A stretch of DNA of 64,000 nucleotides from contig JAHCHG010000006.1 in NCBI GenBank assembly GCA_026129865.1, positions 62,001 to 126,000 of the forward strand. The letters are read 5' to 3'. The number at the start of each line of letters is the position of its first letter. Position 1 is the first letter of the stretch. The DNA is from Pyrinomonadaceae bacterium. GTDB taxonomy: Bacteria > Acidobacteriota > Blastocatellia > Pyrinomonadales > Pyrinomonadaceae. Positions 1 to 8,627 of the stretch are shown piece by piece. A model generated the notes under the pieces. That model saw only the letters and a program-made list of their open reading frames with translations. It searched no databases and had not been told where the DNA came from. Position numbers and translations under genes: made by a program.

Positions 1-103
1 AAGGCTCGTAAAACATTGACAGCACAAAGTTTTGTATGAGATTTTAAAAGCGGCTTAGATTTAGTTTCAGCGCCTTTATCCCCGCAAAATTCCGCATCGT
101 TAA

Positions 104-925
104 ATGACCCGAGACAAATTTAAAGTGATCGTTCTGACGCACGGAAATCCGCGCCTTTTGCTCGACGGTTTGTTGAAGATCGAGGAAATCGAAGTTGCGG
201 GAGTTTTTGTCGAAACCCGGACACAGCCGGAACGACCTTTTGTCGAAAAGCTGAAACGGTCGGTAAAATATGATGGTTACGGCGCAACATTTAAGAAATT
301 TGCGGCAAAAATTGTTGGTTCCGAAACCGAAGGCGGCGAAGCGCTAAACGCGGTCGCTGAAAATCAGAATGCGCTGAAGTCATTTGCCGAAAAAAAGGGA
401 ATCACACTTGAAACCGTTGAAAGTTATCACAGCGACGATGCGAAGGAGCTCATCCGATCGGTAGGCGCGGACCTTGGAATTTTGTACGGCACAAACATAA
501 TAAAAAAAGATGTGTTTTCGATTCCGCGGCTTGGTTCGATCAATGTCCATCAGGGTTTGGCGCCGCTTTACCGCGGCGGACCTTCGGTTTTCTGGGAGCT
601 TTTCAACGGTGAAAAAGAGGTCGGCGTAACCGTCCATTTCGTCGCGCCGAAGGTCGATACCGGTGATGTAATATTGCAAAAGTCGTTTCCGCTTGAATAC
701 GACTTTGATAAATACGATCTCGATTATGAGCGGTTTATGGAAGATTTTCGCGAAAACCTGCAGGTTCCGATGGCGGAAATGATCTGCGAATCGGTTCGTT
801 TGATAGCTGCCGGAAACGAGCCGCGGATAAAACAGGATCTATCGCTCGGAAAACGCTATCGTTTGCCTGTGAAAGCGGAAAAAGACGCGATGCTGCGAAT
901 TTTGAGAAAGCGCAGGCGGATCTGA
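104..925 (+). CDS. Formyltransferase-family protein (sugar N-formyltransferase-like)
   Basis: The 273-residue product belongs to the formyl_trans_N fold shared by Met-tRNA formyltransferase and sugar N-formyltransferases, which move a formyl group from N10-formyl-tetrahydrofolate to an amine. The catalytic triad is visible: Asn147 and His149 in INVH, followed by LYRGG, and Asp185 in VDTGD. The C-terminal OB-type domain of true Fmt is missing, and the gene opens a polysaccharide cluster, so an amino-sugar acceptor is more likely than initiator tRNA. The next gene, a NodB-type deacetylase, starts 5 bp downstream, which suggests co-translation. The family call is firm; the substrate is inferred. 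Confidence 0.8.
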   Translation: MTRDKFKVIVLTHGNPRLLLDGLLKIEEIEVAGVFVETRTQPERPFVEKLKRSVKYDGYGATFKKFAAKIVGSETEGGEALNAVAENQNALKSFAEKKGITLETVESYHSDDAKELIRSVGADLGILYGTNIIKKDVFSIPRLGSINVHQGLAPLYRGGPSVFWELFNGEKEVGVTVHFVAPKVDTGDVILQKSFPLEYDFDKYDLDYERFMEDFRENLQVPMAEMICESVRLIAAGNEPRIKQDLSLGKRYRLPVKAEKDAMLRILRKRRRI

Positions 926-930
926 CAATT

Positions 931-1911
931 TTGAAGAAAGAATTTTTACAAAAATTTCACAATCTCGGCGGTTTCGCTCCATTCAAATGGGCGAACCGGC
1001 GGCGTCCGGTCGTGCTCACCTATCACCGGTTTTCTGAGGAAAAAATATCGTTTCACACTTCGGTCGACGAATTTACTGCGCATCTTCATTACCTGCGGAA
1101 AAACTGCACTGTTTTGCCTTTGAAGACCATTATCGATCTCATCGATCGCGGCGAATATATTCCGGCAAATTCCGTCGCGATCACCATCGACGACGGATAT
1201 CTGGACGCGTACGAGCTTGCATTTCCAGTACTTTGGGATTTTGCATACTCGGCAACCGTCTTTGCGATCACCGATTTTGTCGGTGGCAAGATCTGGCTTT
1301 GGACCGACAAAATGCGCTATGCGATCGGCGAAACAAAAATGAACGAGCTGCGGATTTCGTTCGGCGATTACGGTACAATCGAAATGAAGCTCGGCGGCGA
1401 AGTTTATAAGGATGCCGACAAGCTGAATTCTCTTTTGAAAAAGCTGCCGGACGATGAAAAGGAGCGAAAGATCGAAGAGATCGCAAACCTGCTCGATGTA
1501 GCAATTCCGGAAATTCCGCCGGCGGAGTTTGCAGCTTTTAATTGGGAACAGGCGCGCGAAATGGATGAAAGTGCGGTTTTTATTGAATCGCATACGGTGA
1601 CGCATCCGATATTGACGAAAATCGACGACCACCGGCTTAAGTTGGAGCTTACCGAATCGAAGAAGGTGATCGAAAAAGAGCTGGACAAAAACGCCGAGAT
1701 CTTTTGCTATCCGAACGGCAGCTTGGACGAACGCGTTCGAAACGCGGTTGAAAATGCGGGTTACAAAAACGCGGTTACGACGGATTTCGGGTTTGTCGAT
1801 CCGCGCGGAGACAGCTTTTTGATGCACCGCATGGACGCCCAAAACGACGTGCTCGATCTGGCGCAGAGCGTAAGCGGATTTGAGAGTTTCAAGCGAAAGC
1901 TTCGCAAATAA
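931..1911 (+). CDS. Polysaccharide deacetylase (NodB domain)
   Basis: The 326-residue product is a carbohydrate esterase family 4-like deacetylase. The first catalytic motif is TIDDGY with Asp87-Asp88, and the metal-binding HTVTH motif lies at residues 221-225. The start is TTG at 931, five bases after the stop of the formyltransferase, and the protein aligns from about residue 25 (PVVLTYHRF). No signal peptide is evident, so it may act on a cytoplasmic or lipid-linked amino sugar. Its tight pairing with a formyltransferase suggests removal of an N-acetyl group before reformylation, which is an inference. A repeat element follows the gene. Confidence 0.83.
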   Translation: MKKEFLQKFHNLGGFAPFKWANRRRPVVLTYHRFSEEKISFHTSVDEFTAHLHYLRKNCTVLPLKTIIDLIDRGEYIPANSVAITIDDGYLDAYELAFPVLWDFAYSATVFAITDFVGGKIWLWTDKMRYAIGETKMNELRISFGDYGTIEMKLGGEVYKDADKLNSLLKKLPDDEKERKIEEIANLLDVAIPEIPPAEFAAFNWEQAREMDESAVFIESHTVTHPILTKIDDHRLKLELTESKKVIEKELDKNAEIFCYPNGSLDERVRNAVENAGYKNAVTTDFGFVDPRGDSFLMHRMDAQNDVLDLAQSVSGFESFKRKLRK

Positions 1912-1912
1912 C

Positions 1913-2003
1913 GGAGCGCAGGCAGCCTGCCTGCGCGTGAGGCTTAATAAAGTTTTGCGAAGAAATTAAAAAGAGACACACGCAGGCTGGCAGCCTGCGC
2001 TCC
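1913..2003. repeat. Palindromic MITE/REP-like element, copy 1
   Basis: A 91-bp intergenic element is bounded by 23-bp inverted arms. The left arm, 1913-1935, begins GGAGCGCAGGC; the right arm, 1981-2003, is its reverse complement with two mismatches. Between them is about 45 bp of A+T-rich DNA. A related element of about 100 bp lies at 63626-63725 with the same GGAGCGCAGGC termini. The right arm ends 4 bp before the asnB-like start codon and so occupies the place of a ribosome-binding site. It could be a non-autonomous mobile repeat or a regulatory hairpin; no coding capacity is seen. Confidence 0.75.
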
Positions 2004-2007
2004 TGCT

Positions 2008-3906
2008 ATGTGCGGAATTAACGGGATAACATTTACGAAGGCTCAGGGACGCGGCGCGAACGAAGCCGTCTTGCGAAAGATGCGCGACGTTCAAACGCAT
2101 CGCGGTCCCGACGATTCCGGTGAATTTTTTGACGAACACGCCGCGCTCGGGCATCGCCGACTTTCGATCGTCGATGTCGAACACGGGCATCAGCCGATGT
2201 TCGCCGGCGATCTTGTAATTGTTTATAACGGTGAAGTTTACAACCACACGGATCATCGTCCTGAGCTCGAATCGAAGGGTTATGAATTTCAAACGACCTG
2301 CGATACCGAAGCGATACTGCATCTTTACGCCGAATACGGTGCGGAATGCGTTCATAAACTTCGCGGAATGTTCGCGTTCGCGGTGTGGAATCGCCGCGAG
2401 AAGACGCTTTTTATCGCCCGTGACCGGCTGGGCGTAAAACCGCTTTACTACGTGCAAAAGAATAACGGCGATCTCTATTTTGCTTCGGAAATGAAATCGC
2501 TTCTTGCCGCAAATGCCGTAAAGGCGGAACTTAACTACAACGCGCTGCCCGATCAATTTGCAAATCACGGTCTATCCGGCGAGGAAACGCTTTTCAAAGA
2601 CATCAAACGCATCTTGCCCGGGCATCACCTAACATGGAAAAACGGTGAAATAAAGATCGAAAAATACTGGGATTTTTCCTTCGAACCAAAATCCGAGTTT
2701 CAGAGCGATTTGCACGCGGTCGAAGAATGGCGCGATCTCTTCCAAGAATCCGTCAAACTGCGCCTAATGGCGGACGTTCCGTTGGGCATGTTTCTTTCGG
2801 GCGGCATCGACTCAAGCGCGATCTGCGCCATGATGTCCGAGATGGTCGACGAGCCGATCAAGACGTTTTCCGTAGGATTTAAGGAGCGCGAGGCAAACGA
2901 ATTTCGCTACGCGCGGCTCGTCGCGGATAAATTTAAGACCGATCATCACGAGATAACGATCACTCCGCGGCAGTTTTTCGATGAACTCGAAAATCTTGTT
3001 TGGCACGAAGACGAACCGATCGGCTTCGATTCTTCGGTTCCGCTTTATTTCGTTTCTAAGCTCGCCGAACGGCATGTCAAGGTCGTTTTGACCGGCGAAG
3101 GCAGCGACGAGATGATGGCTGGTTACGGTCGTTATTCGAAAACCTTGCTGCTTTTGAAATACGGCGAGCGATATGAGCAGCTTGCGCCCGGATTTCTTCG
3201 TTCCGCTGTTAAATCGGGCGTCGGCGCGCTGCCGGGCGCGCTCGGGCAAAAACTCGAAAGGACGTTTTTGACGCGAAAATCCGATGTCGAAAATCTGTTT
3301 TTCGATAATTTTTCGATATTCAATAAACGTCAGCAGCGCGATCTTTTTTCGGCGGAAACGAAAGCAAGGATCGAAGACGAAAATCCCTATTCGATGCAGA
3401 ATCGCTGGTTCGACGCGTCCGACGCGGTCGAGGTTTTGGACAAACTTCTTTACTCTGATTCGAAAACCTATCTGCACGAACTCCTGATGAAACAGGATCA
3501 GATGTCGATGGCGGCGTCGATCGAATCGCGCGTGCCTTTTCTCGATCATAAACTCGTCGAATTTACCTCGAAATTGCCCGAAAAATTTAAGATCAGAAAC
3601 GGCGAAACCAAATGGATACTGCGCGAAGCGATGAAGGGAATTTTGCCGGACGAGATCTTAAACCGCGAAAAAATGGGCTTTCCCGTTCCACTGGACAATT
3701 GGCTGCGCGGCGAATTTAAAAATTTTGTCGATGAATATGTTTTGAGCGAAAGATCGATGGATCGCGGAATTTTTAACAGCGACTTTGTTCGCAAACTCGT
3801 TGCGGAACATAATTCCGGCGTCGATCATACGAACAGAATTTTCCGCCTTATAAATTTTGAGATCTGGATGCGAAGAGTGGTTGAGGGCGAACAAACGGGC
3901 ATTTGA
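2008..3906 (+). CDS. asnB: Asparagine synthase (glutamine-hydrolysing), AsnB type
   Basis: The 632-residue product is a two-domain amidotransferase. The start is fixed by MCGINGI, because Cys2 is the N-terminal nucleophile that releases ammonia from glutamine. The ATP-pyrophosphatase loop SGGIDSS lies at residues 264-270. Length fits the family. AsnB homologues are common inside exopolysaccharide clusters, where some amidate sugar acids rather than make asparagine; its position here favours that but does not prove it. No Shine-Dalgarno sequence is visible, since the inverted-repeat arm ending at 2003 occupies the expected site. Confidence 0.87.
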   Translation: MCGINGITFTKAQGRGANEAVLRKMRDVQTHRGPDDSGEFFDEHAALGHRRLSIVDVEHGHQPMFAGDLVIVYNGEVYNHTDHRPELESKGYEFQTTCDTEAILHLYAEYGAECVHKLRGMFAFAVWNRREKTLFIARDRLGVKPLYYVQKNNGDLYFASEMKSLLAANAVKAELNYNALPDQFANHGLSGEETLFKDIKRILPGHHLTWKNGEIKIEKYWDFSFEPKSEFQSDLHAVEEWRDLFQESVKLRLMADVPLGMFLSGGIDSSAICAMMSEMVDEPIKTFSVGFKEREANEFRYARLVADKFKTDHHEITITPRQFFDELENLVWHEDEPIGFDSSVPLYFVSKLAERHVKVVLTGEGSDEMMAGYGRYSKTLLLLKYGERYEQLAPGFLRSAVKSGVGALPGALGQKLERTFLTRKSDVENLFFDNFSIFNKRQQRDLFSAETKARIEDENPYSMQNRWFDASDAVEVLDKLLYSDSKTYLHELLMKQDQMSMAASIESRVPFLDHKLVEFTSKLPEKFKIRNGETKWILREAMKGILPDEILNREKMGFPVPLDNWLRGEFKNFVDEYVLSERSMDRGIFNSDFVRKLVAEHNSGVDHTNRIFRLINFEIWMRRVVEGEQTGI

Positions 3907-3927
3907 TCAAAAGACGAATAATACTCA

Positions 3928-5442
3928 ATGAATATCGAATATATCTGCCATGCATGCATGGTTATTGAAACTGAAGATCTGACGATCGCGACCGACCCGT
4001 GGCTTGATGGCGCGGCTTATTGCGGGAAATGGTACCTGTTTCCCAAACCGGTCAACGGCGAAACGCTGCAAAATGCGAATGCGATTATGATCTCGCACGG
4101 GCATGAAGATCATCTTCACGAAGACACGCTTCGGACGCTGCCAAAAGACGCGAAAGTCCTTTATCCATACGGCTTTTTCGGCGGCGCGAAAGAGTATATC
4201 GAGAGTCTTGGCTTTTCGGATGTTCGCGAATGCACTACGCATAAAACCTACAAAATTTCGGAAAAAACCTCGATCACTTATCTTTTGAACGGACACGATT
4301 CGATAATGGTCATCGAATCCGGCGGCGAGGTGCTTGTAAACGTAAACGACGCGCTGCATTCATCGCCGGAAACCGTGATCGAACATTATTTGACGGAGAT
4401 TCGCGCAAAATGGCGCAAGATCGATTACCTGTTCTGCGGTTTTGGCGGCGCTAGCTATTTTCCGAATACGATGCATCTTGCGGGGAAAGACGATTTTGAA
4501 ACGAGTCTCGTGCGCGAACAGCTTTTCGCGCATAATTTCTGCCGCGTTGTCGCCGGTCTGAAACCGAAGATCGCCGTTCCGTTTGCGGCGGATTTTTGTT
4601 TGCTCGATGACGACCAGCGGTGGATAAACGAAGCCCGTTTTCCGCGCAGGAAAATGGCGGATTATTATGCAAAGCATTTTTCCGAAACGGGTTACGAACC
4701 TAGAATTGTCGACATGTATTCCGGAGACCGGATCGAAAACGGTGGGGTTCGAAAGCTTTCGCCGTATCGCGATAAAATGAAAAACGGCGAACTCGAACAT
4801 CTTATCGACGAACAATATTCGGAGGAGATCGCCGCAAAACGCCACGAATCGTTTATAGATGATTCCAAAGCGGTAGGGCTTGTGTCAGATCTAAAGGCAA
4901 ACCTCGAGAAACGCCGGACGCTGTTTCCTGCGGAAAAATTGGACCGGTTGAAATTTGCGGTTCGTTTAACGGATGTTCGCGACGATCCTTTTATCAACAT
5001 TTCGTTCAGCGGCGGCGAACCAAACATCGAACGAGGTGAAAAAGTTTCGGAGGAATCTTTGCTGACGATGTCCATGACCGGCGAACGACTCGCTTATTCG
5101 ATCGGCAGCGATTGGGGCGCAGACGTAGTGAGCATCGGCTACGGCGCTGAGATCGAGATCAACGACAAGCGCGCCGCCGAGGTCGATCTGGAAAGCATCT
5201 GCATGAATCTGCTCGCCTGTTACCCGACGATCAAAGATCTAAAGAAAACGCCGTTTCGGACGATGCAGTTTCTGCTGCTAAATCCGCCGCGCTTTACGAC
5301 ATCGATCCGAAAGATCAAGAAATTTAACGCCGAGAGCGAAAATTACGACCGCAAGACGTGGCTGCTCGAAAAACCGGACGAGATCAGACGGCGATACAAT
5401 TTGCCGGAACTTGAAAAAGATTTTCTGCCGCGCAAAGATTAA
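3928..5442 (+). CDS. Metallo-beta-lactamase-fold hydrolase
   Basis: The 504-residue product begins with a UlaG/CMP-Neu5Ac-hydroxylase-like MBL domain. A DPWLDG strand near residue 23 precedes the metal motif HGHEDH at residues 57-62, and further His and Asp ligands are likely in the next 150 residues. The C-terminal half (about 300-504) matches nothing I recognise. There is no signal peptide, so the enzyme is cytoplasmic. It lies 21 bp after the asnB-like gene and before a HicBA pair, in the same direction, and probably belongs to the polysaccharide operon. The exact reaction is unknown. Confidence 0.72.
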   Translation: MNIEYICHACMVIETEDLTIATDPWLDGAAYCGKWYLFPKPVNGETLQNANAIMISHGHEDHLHEDTLRTLPKDAKVLYPYGFFGGAKEYIESLGFSDVRECTTHKTYKISEKTSITYLLNGHDSIMVIESGGEVLVNVNDALHSSPETVIEHYLTEIRAKWRKIDYLFCGFGGASYFPNTMHLAGKDDFETSLVREQLFAHNFCRVVAGLKPKIAVPFAADFCLLDDDQRWINEARFPRRKMADYYAKHFSETGYEPRIVDMYSGDRIENGGVRKLSPYRDKMKNGELEHLIDEQYSEEIAAKRHESFIDDSKAVGLVSDLKANLEKRRTLFPAEKLDRLKFAVRLTDVRDDPFINISFSGGEPNIERGEKVSEESLLTMSMTGERLAYSIGSDWGADVVSIGYGAEIEINDKRAAEVDLESICMNLLACYPTIKDLKKTPFRTMQFLLLNPPRFTTSIRKIKKFNAESENYDRKTWLLEKPDEIRRRYNLPELEKDFLPRKD

Positions 5443-5463
5443 TCGGTAAGGAGTAAGAATTAA

Positions 5464-5685
5464 ATGGATTTAACATTGACGACGATCTTTCGAAAAGTCC
5501 CCGAAGGCTATATCGGTTATGTAGAAGAACTTCCGGGAGCAAATACGCAGGGCGCAACTCTCGAAGAAGCGAGAGAAAATCTCAAAGAAGCGATCGAAAT
5601 GGTCTTGGAAGCCAATCGTGAACTCGCCGCGGAAGAGTCGATGGAATCTGACATTCGAGAATTACTTGAACTAAAAGCGGCATGA
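5464..5685 (+). CDS. hicB: HicB-family antitoxin
   Basis: The 73-residue protein has the HicB partial RNase H-like fold pattern: a beta strand, then the GYIGYVEELPGANTQG segment and a helix rich in Glu that starts at TLEEA. HicB neutralises HicA by covering its active site. A strong purine-rich Shine-Dalgarno (AAGGAG) precedes the ATG. The gene overlaps the next one by ATGA at 5682, as usual for this pair, though here antitoxin precedes toxin. No separate DNA-binding tail is obvious at this length. Family call good; activity untested. Confidence 0.83.
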   Translation: MDLTLTTIFRKVPEGYIGYVEELPGANTQGATLEEARENLKEAIEMVLEANRELAAEESMESDIRELLELKAA

Positions 5686-5873
5686 AACGCCGAAAATTGA
5701 TTAAGCATTTGCGAGAAAACGGCTGCGAACTCTTGCGCGAAGGCGGCAGCCATTCAATCTTCGTTAATCGCAAAACCAGAAAATCAACCGCGGTTCCAAG
5801 GCACAACGAAATAAACGAATTTCTGTCGAAAAAGATCTGCCGCGATCTGGAAGTTCCAGCGCCCGGCGAATAA
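5682..5873 (+). CDS. hicA: HicA-family mRNA interferase toxin
   Basis: The 63-residue product is a double-stranded-RNA-binding-like HicA toxin. The start KRRKLIKHLRENG and the catalytic-site motif GGSHSIF with His24 are typical, as is the PRHNEI segment near residue 45. HicA cleaves mRNA when free of HicB. It is translationally coupled to the upstream antitoxin through a 4-bp overlap, and the next formyltransferase gene begins 10 bp downstream, so the toxin-antitoxin pair sits inside the polysaccharide operon rather than on its edge. Confidence 0.85.
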   Translation: MKRRKLIKHLRENGCELLREGGSHSIFVNRKTRKSTAVPRHNEINEFLSKKICRDLEVPAPGE

Positions 5874-5883
5874 TCTCAGAAGA

Positions 5884-6669
5884 ATGAAATCCATTTTGAT
5901 CTGCCACGAAGGCGCAAAACTCGAAGAAGAAGGCTTGGGTGCGTGGCTGGCGTCGTTTTCGGATCTTGCCGGCATCGTCATTTTGCGCGAAAAGGGTCAG
6001 AGAAAATTTAAACGCGTCAGGAAAGAGATCGAACGTTCGGGGTTTTTACGATTTCTGGACGTCGCCGCTTTTCGGGTGTTTTACAAACTTCGTTTTGCTG
6101 CGGACGACCTCAGCTGGGAGCTCGAAAAACTCCGGGAAATAAAAGAAGAATACGGCGCGCTCGGCGATGTGCCGCGGCTTGTAACGCACAGTCCGAATTC
6201 TAAGGCGGCGGAAAAGTTCTTAAAAGAACACGCGCCTGATATAGTCATCGCCCGCTGCAAGGTTATCCTGCAGAAACGCATTTTTTCGATCGCAAAAACT
6301 GGAACTTTCGTAATGCATCCCGGCATCTGTCCCGAATATCGGAACGCGCACGGCTGTTTTTGGGCGCTCGCCGCGGGCGACACGGAAAAGGTTGGAATGA
6401 CGCTACTCAAGATCGACGAAGGCGTCGATACCGGTCCTGTTTACGGTTATTTTTCATACGATTTCGACTCGTTGAACGAATCGCACATCAAGATCCAGAC
6501 GCGCGTCGTTTTGGATAATCTGGACGCGATTCGCGACAAGCTGATTGAGATTCACGAAGGAAAAGCCGAAAAATTAGATACCGAGGGACGCGAATCGGGA
6601 GTTTGGGGACATCCGTGGCTTTCGCAGTATATTAAATGGAAGCGGCGTGCGCGCCGCGAGGGAAAATGA
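5884..6669 (+). CDS. Formyltransferase-family protein, catalytic Asn replaced
   Basis: The 261-residue product has the formyl_trans_N core. The His145 motif (VMHPG) and the Asp182 motif (VDTGP) are in place, but the Asn expected two residues before the His is Val143, and the following loop reads PEYRNAHG instead of the RG form. The acceptor may differ, or the protein may be a specialised member of the family with altered chemistry. It overlaps the next gene, a NodB deacetylase, by ATGA at 6666, repeating the gene pairing seen at 104-1911. The polysaccharide role is inferred from context. Confidence 0.72.
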   Translation: MKSILICHEGAKLEEEGLGAWLASFSDLAGIVILREKGQRKFKRVRKEIERSGFLRFLDVAAFRVFYKLRFAADDLSWELEKLREIKEEYGALGDVPRLVTHSPNSKAAEKFLKEHAPDIVIARCKVILQKRIFSIAKTGTFVMHPGICPEYRNAHGCFWALAAGDTEKVGMTLLKIDEGVDTGPVYGYFSYDFDSLNESHIKIQTRVVLDNLDAIRDKLIEIHEGKAEKLDTEGRESGVWGHPWLSQYIKWKRRARREGK

Positions 6670-7454
6670 AGCGAATCGCGCTAATGTATCACGATATCGT
6701 CGCCGCGAAAGATTTCGCGTCGAGCGGTTTCGCGGGCGCGGATGCCGATATTTACAAGCTCGAGGCGGCAAGGTTTTCAGAACATCTGAAAGCGATTTCC
6801 GATGAAAAGATCGCCGCAGTTTCAGCTTTCGAACCGGAATCAGAAAGCGCGAATATTTTCATCACATTTGACGATGGCGGTCGCGGCGCGATCGAGCATG
6901 CCGCCGGAATCCTGGAGAAACACGGGTGGCGCGGTCATTTTTTTATTGCGACCGACCGGATCGGCATGGATGGATTCGTAAACGAAGACGAGATCAAAGA
7001 ACTCGACGCGCGCGGGCATATCATCGGCAGTCATTCCGCGTCGCATCCGCTTAGGTTTTCCAGCATCGGTCGCGGGAAAATGTTGGACGAATGGCGGACG
7101 AGCCGTTCGATATTGTCCGAAATTCTTCAAAAAGAGATCAGGATAGCGTCGGTGCCCGGCGGGCATTTTTCAAACGAGGTCGCGGAAACCGCCGAAGAAT
7201 CGGGCATAGAAGTGTTGTTTAATTCCGAACCGGTCGCGGATGTTTATTCCGTCGGAAAATGCCGTATTTTCGGGCGTTATACGATCAAACAAAACACGTC
7301 TGCGGCGGAAGCCGCGGCGATCTCGCGCGGCGATCTCGCGCCTCGATTGCGGCAGTTTGCGCTTTGGAACGCAAAAAAAGCTGCGAAAAAAGCCGGCGGC
7401 GAGGCGTATGTAACGATCCGCGAAAAGATTTTTAACCGAAAAGGAAGAAAATGA
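6666..7454 (+). CDS. Polysaccharide deacetylase (NodB domain), second copy
   Basis: I place the start at the ATG at 6666 (MKRIALMYHD), which overlaps the upstream stop by 4 bp; an in-frame ATG at 6636 would add ten residues with no homology. The 262-residue product has the Asp pair in TFDDGG at residues 69-70 and the metal motif HSASH at 123-127. It is shorter than the deacetylase at 931 and lacks the inserted helical segment of that protein. The downstream glycosyltransferase also starts with an ATGA overlap, so the three genes form a coupled unit. Confidence 0.82.
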   Translation: MKRIALMYHDIVAAKDFASSGFAGADADIYKLEAARFSEHLKAISDEKIAAVSAFEPESESANIFITFDDGGRGAIEHAAGILEKHGWRGHFFIATDRIGMDGFVNEDEIKELDARGHIIGSHSASHPLRFSSIGRGKMLDEWRTSRSILSEILQKEIRIASVPGGHFSNEVAETAEESGIEVLFNSEPVADVYSVGKCRIFGRYTIKQNTSAAEAAAISRGDLAPRLRQFALWNAKKAAKKAGGEAYVTIREKIFNRKGRK

Positions 7455-8620
7455 ACAACAACGGCAAATCCAAAGCGCTCAGAGGGCGCGACATCGTCTG
7501 TTTTCCACAGGACTGGACGGGCGATCCGCTTTCGAAAACGCATATCATGCGTATTCTGGCGCGCGAAAACCGCGTGCTCTGGGTAAATTCGATCGGGCTG
7601 CGCGCGCCTTCCGTTTCGACGGCGGATTTTAAGCGTTCGTTCGAAAAGCTCGCCCGCGCCGTGGATCCGATGAAAGAGGTCGAACCGAATCTTTTTGTGA
7701 TGAGTCCTTTGTCAATCCCGGCGTACGGCAGCGCGGCGATCCGGAAATTTAATCAGAGATCGCTGCTCTGGCAGATCCGGCGGTCGATGCGGAAACTCGG
7801 CTTTAAAAATCCGGTCAATTACACGTTTCTGCCTTCGGCTGCGCTGCTTGCGCGAAAGCTCGGCGAAGATTTTTTGATCTATCACTGCGTGGACGAATAT
7901 TCGCAGTTTTCGGATATTTCGACCGATACGATCTTAAAATTGGAAAAAGAACTGATCGAAAAATCCGATCTCGTCGTCGTTTCGGCGGAAAAGCTTCTTG
8001 AAGATAAAAAGGATCTGCATGAAAACACGCATCTCGTCCGCCACGGCACGGACTGGGCGCATTTCCGCACTGCGCTCGACGATGACACGCAAATTCGGGC
8101 GGAAATAAAAGATCTTCCGCGACCGATCATCGGTTTTCACGGTCTTCTGGCGGACTGGGTCGATTTTGAGCTTTTGGGCAAGACCGCGAAACATTTCGAA
8201 AACGGTTCGGTAGTTTTGATCGGAAAAGTAACGGCGGACGCGGCGGAAATGGCGAAAAAGATCGAAAAATTGCCGAACGTCCACTTTCTCGGGCGTAAGC
8301 CCTATGCGGAGCTTCCCGCGTACTGCAAGGCTTTCGATGTCGCGCTCAATCCGTTTGCGATCAACGATCTGACACTGGCGGCTAATCCTTTGAAAGTCAG
8401 GGAATATCTCGCTGCGGGATTGAAAGTGGTTTCGACCGATATTCCCGAAGTAAAGATTCTCGATCATTGTTTGATCGGCGAAGATCACGCGCGCTTTATC
8501 GGAAAGATCGAAGAAGCGTTAAACGACAAAACGCCGCGCGAAGCGATCAGCGATTCGATAAAACACGAAAGCTGGGAAGCGCGCGTCGATGAAATCCGCG
8601 AATTGATCGCAAAAAGCTGA
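7451..8620 (+). CDS. Glycosyltransferase (GT4-like, TuaH-type)
   Basis: The 389-residue protein has two Rossmann halves. The N-terminal part contains IVCFPQDWTGDP and a middle segment DFLIYHCVDEYSQF; the C-terminal donor-binding half contains PRPIIGFHGLLADWVD and the NPFAINDLTLAANPLK stretch that resembles the conserved nucleotide-sugar site of GT-B enzymes. It should add a sugar to a growing cell-surface chain in the cytoplasm. It overlaps the preceding deacetylase by 4 bp and is 7 bp from the next gene. Donor and acceptor cannot be told. Confidence 0.75.
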   Translation: MNNNGKSKALRGRDIVCFPQDWTGDPLSKTHIMRILARENRVLWVNSIGLRAPSVSTADFKRSFEKLARAVDPMKEVEPNLFVMSPLSIPAYGSAAIRKFNQRSLLWQIRRSMRKLGFKNPVNYTFLPSAALLARKLGEDFLIYHCVDEYSQFSDISTDTILKLEKELIEKSDLVVVSAEKLLEDKKDLHENTHLVRHGTDWAHFRTALDDDTQIRAEIKDLPRPIIGFHGLLADWVDFELLGKTAKHFENGSVVLIGKVTADAAEMAKKIEKLPNVHFLGRKPYAELPAYCKAFDVALNPFAINDLTLAANPLKVREYLAAGLKVVSTDIPEVKILDHCLIGEDHARFIGKIEEALNDKTPREAISDSIKHESWEARVDEIRELIAKS

Positions 8621-8627
8621 AAAGATC

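Noticed and set aside
1-39. Possible end of an upstream gene
   Set aside because: A frame ending at TGA 37-39 gives only twelve residues with no recognisable character; too short to call.
3948-3961. Palindrome CCATGCATGCATGG
   Set aside because: It lies inside the MBL-fold coding sequence (CHACMV) and is explained by codons.
6636-6665. Longer start for the second deacetylase
   Set aside because: The extra ten residues come from the end of the preceding gene, and the ATG at 6666 gives the typical 4-bp overlap.
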